A stretch of 8,586 bases of DNA from Thermoleophilaceae bacterium (GTDB lineage: Bacteria > Actinomycetota > Thermoleophilia > Solirubrobacterales > Thermoleophilaceae). The position numbers were made by a program, and so were the translations under genes. Positions 5,771-8,586 of this stretch are shown here, piece after piece; position 1 is the stretch's first letter, and the number at the start of each line of letters is the position of its first letter. The DNA is taken from contig JACCZR010000200.1 of assembly GCA_013695855.1 (NCBI GenBank), forward strand, positions 1 to 8,586, read 5' to 3'. The notes under the pieces were generated by a model that made no database searches, had not been told where the DNA came from, and worked only from the letters and a program-made list of their open reading frames with translations.

Positions 5771-6049
5771 TTAGTTGTTGTCCTGGATCGCCCGCTCCCG
5801 GGCTGCCTTGACCCGGGCCAGATCCTTCGCGTAGGGCCGTCCGCTGCCGATCGAATAGTCGATCCGGTTGCAGAGCCGGTGGGCGAGGACGGTGTTGTCG
5901 AGATCCCGATGTCCGCCCTCTCTCTTTGAGCCTGGGAAGTGCTCATGGGTCGGCATCCAGTCGGATAACTCGGCCGTTACCGGTTCGAAGTAGCAGGCTC
6001 CGCCCAGTTCCTCGGGGCAGAAGCACTCAGGCATCTTGCACAAGGACAC
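5771..6049 (-). CDS. Small HNH endonuclease-like protein
   Basis: 92 residues from GTG 6049, the first possible start after an in-frame stop at 6068-6070. It resembles the HNH/McrA beta-beta-alpha metal fold: EHFPGSKREGG (residues 36-46, with H37, P39 and the GG pair) followed by DLDNTVLAHRLCNRID (residues 49-64, with N52, H57, and C60-N61). This fits the family pattern DH..P...GG....N...AH..CN. The N-terminus carries C4, C9, C11 and C19, which could be a small zinc site, though the second CxxC pair of classic members is not clear. The basic tail KDLARVKAARERA may contact DNA. HNH proteins usually nick or cut DNA, in phages, restriction systems and mobile elements. No partner gene is adjacent. 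It is short but matches stand-alone HNH proteins; activity is inferred only. Confidence 0.65.
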   Translation of the reverse strand: MSLCKMPECFCPEELGGACYFEPVTAELSDWMPTHEHFPGSKREGGHRDLDNTVLAHRLCNRIDYSIGSGRPYAKDLARVKAARERAIQDNN

Positions 6050-6115
6050 CGAGGTCTCAGTCGACGGTCAGGGGGCACGCAAGGGCAGCTTCGAGCAGGC
6101 GGTGCCGCTCGAGTC

Positions 6116-6145
6116 ACGCCGGGCAAACCTCAATCTGCCCGGCGT
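6116..6145. promoter_or_regulatory. Perfect 10-bp inverted repeat between divergent HNH and budA genes
   Basis: ACGCCGGGCA (6116-6125) and TGCCCGGCGT (6136-6145) are exact reverse complements separated by 10 nt (AACCTCAATC). Half-site centres are about 20 bp apart, two helical turns, so a dimeric repressor could read it as DNA; it could equally fold as an RNA hairpin. It lies 66 bp upstream of the HNH start and 99 bp upstream of the budA start. No T-tract follows, which argues against a simple terminator. Confidence 0.5.
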
Positions 6146-6207
6146 CCCGCCGTCGAGTGGGGCCCGCGAAGCAATCAGCTCAGATCGCCGCTCAAGGGGC
6201 CGCAGGG

Positions 6208-6213
6208 TAGGGT
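6208..6213 (+). promoter_or_regulatory. Possible -10 element for budA
   Basis: TAGGGT fits TANNNT and lies 31 bp upstream of GTG 6245, with GGAG at 6233-6236 between them. The -35 position (around TCGCCG) is not recognisable. Low-confidence candidate. Confidence 0.3.
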
Positions 6214-6244
6214 CGACCCCGATGCGGCGACCGGAGCCCCGGCG

Positions 6245-7033
6245 GTGAGCGAGGAGGAGTTCCTTGCCGCCCTGCAGGTGGACTTGGTGCGCCATGCCGA
6301 GCTGCATCCCGAGCGGCGCGACCACGCCCTCTTTCAGACGTCGACGATCGACGCTCTGCTCGCGGGCCACTTCGACGGCGACGTGGCGATCGGGGAGCTG
6401 CTCCAGCACGGCGACCTCGGCCTGGGCACCCTCGACGGCTGCGACGGCGAGCTGCTCGTCATCCACGGGCGGGCGTGGCAGGCGCGGCTCGACGGCTCAC
6501 TCCACCCGGTGGCCGCCGAGGCGGTGACCCCGTTCGCCGTCGTCGTGCCGTTCGCCCCGGACCGCACTGTCGAGCTCGACGGGCCCCTCGACTTCGACGC
6601 CCTGACGCGGCGACTCGACGACGGGGAGCCGCCGCAGGCGGAGGGCGCGGCGGTGCGGGTCGAAGGGCGGTTTTCGAGGGTGCGGGTGCGCTCGGTCCCA
6701 CGCCAGCGCCGGCCCTACCCGCCGTTGGCGGACGTGATCGCCCAGCAGCGGATCACCGAGCTCAGCGACGTCGAGGGCACCGTCGTGGGCTTCCGCTTTC
6801 CCGGGCCGCTCGGCGGGGTGGAGATCGCCGGCTGGCACCTGCACTTCGCCACCCGGGACCGCAGGCGCGGAGGGCACCTGCTCGGATGCGAGCTGGAGCA
6901 CGGCACCGCCGAGCTCGACCACGCGACCCGCCTGCACGTGGAGCTTCCGCCGCCGGTCGACGCGACCGCAGGCTCGGGGTCAGACAACGCGGAGCTGCTC
7001 GACCGCCTGGAGCACGACCGCTCTAGCGAGTGA
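6245..7033 (+). CDS. budA: Alpha-acetolactate decarboxylase
   Basis: 262 residues from GTG 6245 with GGAG at 6233-6236 (8-nt spacing). It converts (S)-2-acetolactate to (R)-acetoin and CO2, the committing step to acetoin and 2,3-butanediol, or a way to drain acetolactate away from valine/leucine synthesis. The family landmarks are in order: LFQTSTIDALLAGHFDGDVAIGELL (29-53), HGDLGLGTLDGCDGELLVI (55-73), TPFAVVVPF (95-103), and GWHLHFATRDRRRGGHLLGCELE (196-218). The zinc ligands H198, H200 and H211, and the active-site E69 and R149, all sit at a constant +4 offset from the residue numbers I recall for the Bacillus brevis enzyme (E65, R145, H194, H196, H207), so the active site appears intact. 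Length is normal and no signal peptide is visible, so cytoplasmic. No acetolactate synthase or LysR-type regulator is adjacent, unlike bud/als operons, so it would rely on acetolactate made elsewhere. Confidence 0.93.
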   Translation: MSEEEFLAALQVDLVRHAELHPERRDHALFQTSTIDALLAGHFDGDVAIGELLQHGDLGLGTLDGCDGELLVIHGRAWQARLDGSLHPVAAEAVTPFAVVVPFAPDRTVELDGPLDFDALTRRLDDGEPPQAEGAAVRVEGRFSRVRVRSVPRQRRPYPPLADVIAQQRITELSDVEGTVVGFRFPGPLGGVEIAGWHLHFATRDRRRGGHLLGCELEHGTAELDHATRLHVELPPPVDATAGSGSDNAELLDRLEHDRSSE

Positions 7034-7052
7034 CCCCGCCGAGGACCGACTA

Positions 7053-7073
7053 TGGCAGCACCGTGGCAGCACC
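7053..7073 (+). repeat. Paired direct repeat, 11-bp period (arm-type-like), right
   Basis: TGGCAGCACC at 7053-7062 and again at 7064-7073 are identical 10-mers with an 11-bp period, about 105 bp before the second tRNA-Ser copy. The core matches the pair at 4137-4154. Confidence 0.7.
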
Positions 7074-7126
7074 AGACCGCAGCCAAGCGCAGCAGGCCGA
7101 CCCCGGCCCGGGCCTCGAAGTGGCCG

Positions 7127-7138
7127 ATTTGCAGGCAC
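7127..7138 (+). repeat. 12-mer shared with the tRNA-Ser flank
   Basis: ATTTGCAGGCAC here is identical to 4080-4091, which begins 3 nt after repeat copy 1. This one ends 39 nt before repeat copy 2. The two may be remnants of matching element ends. Confidence 0.4.
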
Positions 7139-7177
7139 GGCGCAAGGGGGCGCAGTGAGGCGCAGCAGCGGCGGCAG

Positions 7178-7236
7178 GCTAAGCGAGTAGGGTTCGCAAG
7201 ATCTCTCGCGGGTTCGAATCCCGCCCTCTCCGCCTC
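7178..7236 (+). repeat. Direct repeat copy 2 (tRNA-Ser 3'-half fragment; putative attachment site)
   Basis: Matches 4019-4077 at 58 of 59 bases. It begins at the anticodon GCT and contains the variable arm, T-arm and acceptor 3' strand. The 5' half of a tRNA is absent upstream (GCGGCAG instead of the anticodon 5' stem), so this is not a functional tRNA. It is the expected far-end scar of an element that integrated in tRNA-Ser. Confidence 0.9.
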
Positions 7237-7698
7237 TTGCGCGCCGCGCCCGCCGCAGCTCTCGCTCTCGCACTCGTCGCCGGTGTCGGGTGCGACCTCG
7301 AGGAGAGCATCGGACCGGGCGACAACCGGATGCCCGCGGTGGTCGGAAAGACGGCGACCCAGGCCAACATCGCGCTCAACAGCCGCGGCTTCACCCCGAG
7401 CTACGGCAAGCAGGCGCCCTTCGATTCCGACGATTGCCGCGTGGTCGTGCAGAAGACCCCGCCTGGGTCAACGGTGCGGCCCTACTCGACCCAGCAGATC
7501 CGCTGCGTGGTGCGCGTCCCCGCCCTAGTGGGCCGCACGGCCGACGACGCCGAGTCGAGCCTGGAGCGCCAAGGCCTCGACCCGAAGTTCGTAAACGGGC
7601 CGAGGGCCGCGCGGCGAGGGCGGTGTCGGGTGGTACGCAGCGGTGGCGGTCCGCTTGCCCGTCCCCAGGCCGACATCCGCCTCAGATTGCGCTGCTGA
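7237..7698 (+). CDS. Small secreted protein with two PASTA domains
   Basis: 153 residues from TTG 7237. The N-terminus RAAPAAALALALVAGVGC is a short hydrophobic export signal ending at C19, a poor lipobox (GVGC), so lipoprotein status is uncertain. Two PASTA-like repeats follow: residues ~32-91 (MPAVVGKTATQANIALNSRGF to CRVVVQKTPPGSTVRP) and ~93-152 (VPALVGRTADDAESSLERQGL to CRVVRS). Each has the P-x-[LV]-V-G-x-T-x-x-x-A start, and cysteines C67, C90, C130 and C153 may form disulfides. PASTA domains bind peptidoglycan or beta-lactams, most often on Ser/Thr kinases and PBPs; here there is no catalytic domain. The start is odd: TTG lies 4 nt after the tRNA-Ser copy, no ribosome site precedes it, and the signal peptide's basic region is minimal. 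The only later in-frame methionine, ATG 7330, would remove the signal. The original 5' end may have been lost at the integration junction. Confidence 0.75.
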   Translation: MRAAPAAALALALVAGVGCDLEESIGPGDNRMPAVVGKTATQANIALNSRGFTPSYGKQAPFDSDDCRVVVQKTPPGSTVRPYSTQQIRCVVRVPALVGRTADDAESSLERQGLDPKFVNGPRAARRGRCRVVRSGGGPLARPQADIRLRLRC

Positions 7699-7752
7699 GC
7701 GCTCGTGCTTTGCCCAATCGGCCCCAGACCCGCCGCTACCCTCTGACCCTCT

Positions 7753-7826
<74 letters not shown>

Positions 7827-7890
7827 CTCTCGAAGTTCCTGCAAGCCAGGTACTTGTACGAGCTCGCCGCGGCTGGCGGCGACCGGCTCA

Positions 7891-7910
7891 GGGCATCAAA
7901 TGGGCATCAA
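7891..7910 (+). repeat. Paired direct repeat, 11-bp period (arm-type-like), after tRNA-Arg
   Basis: GGGCATCAA at 7891-7899 and 7902-7910 are identical 9-mers with an 11-bp period. The pair begins 65 bp after the discriminator of tRNA-Arg, nearly the same distance as the pair after tRNA-Ser. Confidence 0.65.
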
Positions 7911-7973
7911 TTTGACTCCAGCGCGGCCGCTCGTCGATGAGGCGGCGGCGTCCTTCCAAGCGACCGCTTCAGC

Positions 7974-8014
<41 letters not shown>

Positions 8015-8180
8015 TCCGCTAGGTCGCCTCAACGCAAGCCCTTGCCGGTGCCTGGACGCAGGCGTCTGTAGCTCCAAGGCGATGCCATCGGAAGAGCGGG
8101 CCTTCCTTCGCTGAACCGCCCATTTCGGCCCACCGGCCGCCTTAGGCAGGAAGAGCGCCACCGAAGGCCGGACGTGGGCG

Positions 8181-8203
8181 CGGAAGGGCGGGAGCGCCCT
8201 CCG
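8181..8203. other. Strong bulged hairpin
   Basis: CGG-(A)-AGGGCG pairs with CGCCCT-CCG around a GGAG loop, a 9-bp stem with one bulged A. It has no T-tract on either side, so it is not a canonical terminator. Its role is unknown. Confidence 0.35.
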
Positions 8204-8447
8204 GTTGGTCCTCCGGCGAGATCGTTTGTGGTGAGCCGCGAAAGGAGTAGCGTGGGAGGTCGAGTTGACCCTGCGGGCATGACTTCAGCCCCAGGCCCGC
8301 ATACCACCGAAGCGCAACCGCGCTGAGGCGTGGAGCCTCGAGGAGAATGATCGAGACCCGCGGGGCCAGCCGACCGATCGTTCGTTAGGTCTCACTCTCT
8401 CTCTTCCTTTCGCGCGCCCCTACAGAGGGACTGAAAGGTTGAGAACC

Positions 8448-8586
8448 ATGCCCGACAACGAACACGCCAGTGCGGCGCGCCGGCTCGACGCGGCACTTGT
8501 AGAGCAGGCCCGCGCGCAAGATCTTTTCCACGCCGCCATCGGGACATCCACCGAGCTCGGGGCCTACGGCCGGCTCCTTGCCGCCG
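8448..8586 (+). CDS. Start of an unrecognised protein (3' partial)
   Basis: 46 complete codons from ATG 8448, open to the window end. GAAAGG at 8433-8438 lies 9 nt upstream, a reasonable ribosome site. The sequence begins MPDNEHASAARRLDAALVEQ and continues ARAQDLFHAAIGTSTELGAYGRLL, hydrophilic and probably helical, with no signal peptide or membrane segment. Codon third positions are mostly G or C, with a few exceptions (CTT, GTA, ACA, CAA, GAT) suggesting slightly atypical usage. I do not recognise the family from this portion. The pyrimidine-rich run and CCCT/AGGG mini-hairpin (8418-8429) just before it could be part of its leader. Confidence 0.55.
   Translation, partial: MPDNEHASAARRLDAALVEQARAQDLFHAAIGTSTELGAYGRLLAA

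Larger units (their letters stand above)
4019..7236. mobile_element. Putative decayed integrative element between two tRNA-Ser att-like repeats
   Basis: The segment is bounded by a 59-bp direct repeat of the tRNA-Ser 3' half, intact tRNA on the left and fragment on the right. It contains a gene-less stretch, an N-terminally truncated thiolase, a PD40 propeller gene, an HNH-like gene and budA, plus 11-bp-period paired direct repeats near both ends. No integrase, excisionase or replication gene is visible, so it is either a relic or a composite of several relics. The repeat is direct observation; the mobile origin is inference from known island architecture. Confidence 0.6.

Noticed and set aside
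5849..5864. Inverted repeat GATCGA-ATAG-TCGATC
   Set aside because: Lies within the HNH-like coding region; no supporting context, and short palindromes are common here.
5717..5929. Small plus-strand frame starting MNRQRVRSRCG after an AGAGGGG
   Set aside because: It runs opposite the HNH-like gene; no domain, and the purine run is 11-15 nt from the ATG. The HNH landmarks on the minus strand are stronger.
4756..5946. 396-residue minus-strand frame opposite the PD40 gene
   Set aside because: Shadow frame; the plus strand has PD40 repeats and a signal peptide.
6980..7273. Minus-strand open frame containing GGIRTRERSCEPYSLS
   Set aside because: Antisense translation of the tRNA-Ser 3' fragment; not a protein.
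7179..7394. Minus-strand open frame ending RRGRDSNPREILRTLLA
   Set aside because: Another frame of the same tRNA antisense; the rest shadows the PASTA gene.
8347..8388. 13-codon leader-like peptide MIETRGASRPIVR preceded by GAGGAG
   Set aside because: The spacing between AGGAG and ATG is 1 nt, too short for normal initiation, and there is no attenuator-type structure after it.

Overview
The window is very GC-rich chromosomal DNA with dense coding, frequent GTG/TTG starts, PASTA and L,D-transpeptidase cell-wall proteins and a DUF2993-like lipid-binding protein. Together these suggest an actinobacterium, probably of the Thermoleophilia/Solirubrobacterales type. That placement is an inference from composition and gene style, since no rRNA or other marker gene is present.

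Region 1 (1-3350, all plus strand) reads as ordinary chromosome. It holds the C-terminal end of a proline/alanine-repeat protein with a small helical domain, a BON-domain protein, a membrane-anchored L,D-transpeptidase with a sigma-region-4-like cytoplasmic head, an ECF-type sigma factor, and an O6-alkylguanine-DNA alkyltransferase (Ogt) whose start overlaps the sigma gene. Sigma factor and Ogt look translationally coupled and may form a small alkylation-response unit. Ogt converges on a DUF2993-like secreted or anchored protein (3347-3967, minus), and the two stop codons share the bases CTAG.

Region 2 (3985-7236) is bounded by an intact tRNA-Ser(GCU) and, about 3.16 kb downstream, a 59-bp near-perfect copy of that tRNA's 3' half (58/59 identical). 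This is the usual footprint of a tyrosine-recombinase element integrated at a tRNA 3' end. No integrase survives. The interval contains about 340 bp of gene-less DNA, a thiolase reduced to its last ~112 residues, a secreted TolB/PD40-type beta-propeller protein, a small HNH nuclease-like protein and an intact alpha-acetolactate decarboxylase (budA). It looks like a decayed genomic island or a stack of relics.

Region 3 (7237-8586) begins with a small secreted double-PASTA protein whose only good start lies 4 nt after the tRNA copy. It continues with tRNA-Arg(ACG), about 620 bp without a convincing gene but with a second tRNA 3' fragment (CAT anticodon loop), and the first 46 codons of an unrecognised protein that runs off the window.

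The least expected signal is a set of three pairs of short direct repeats, each with an 11-bp period and a GGCAKCA-like core. They sit 64-65 bp after the ends of both tRNAs, and again about 105 bp before the tRNA-Ser copy. They look like paired integrase arm-type sites left behind by tRNA-targeting elements.
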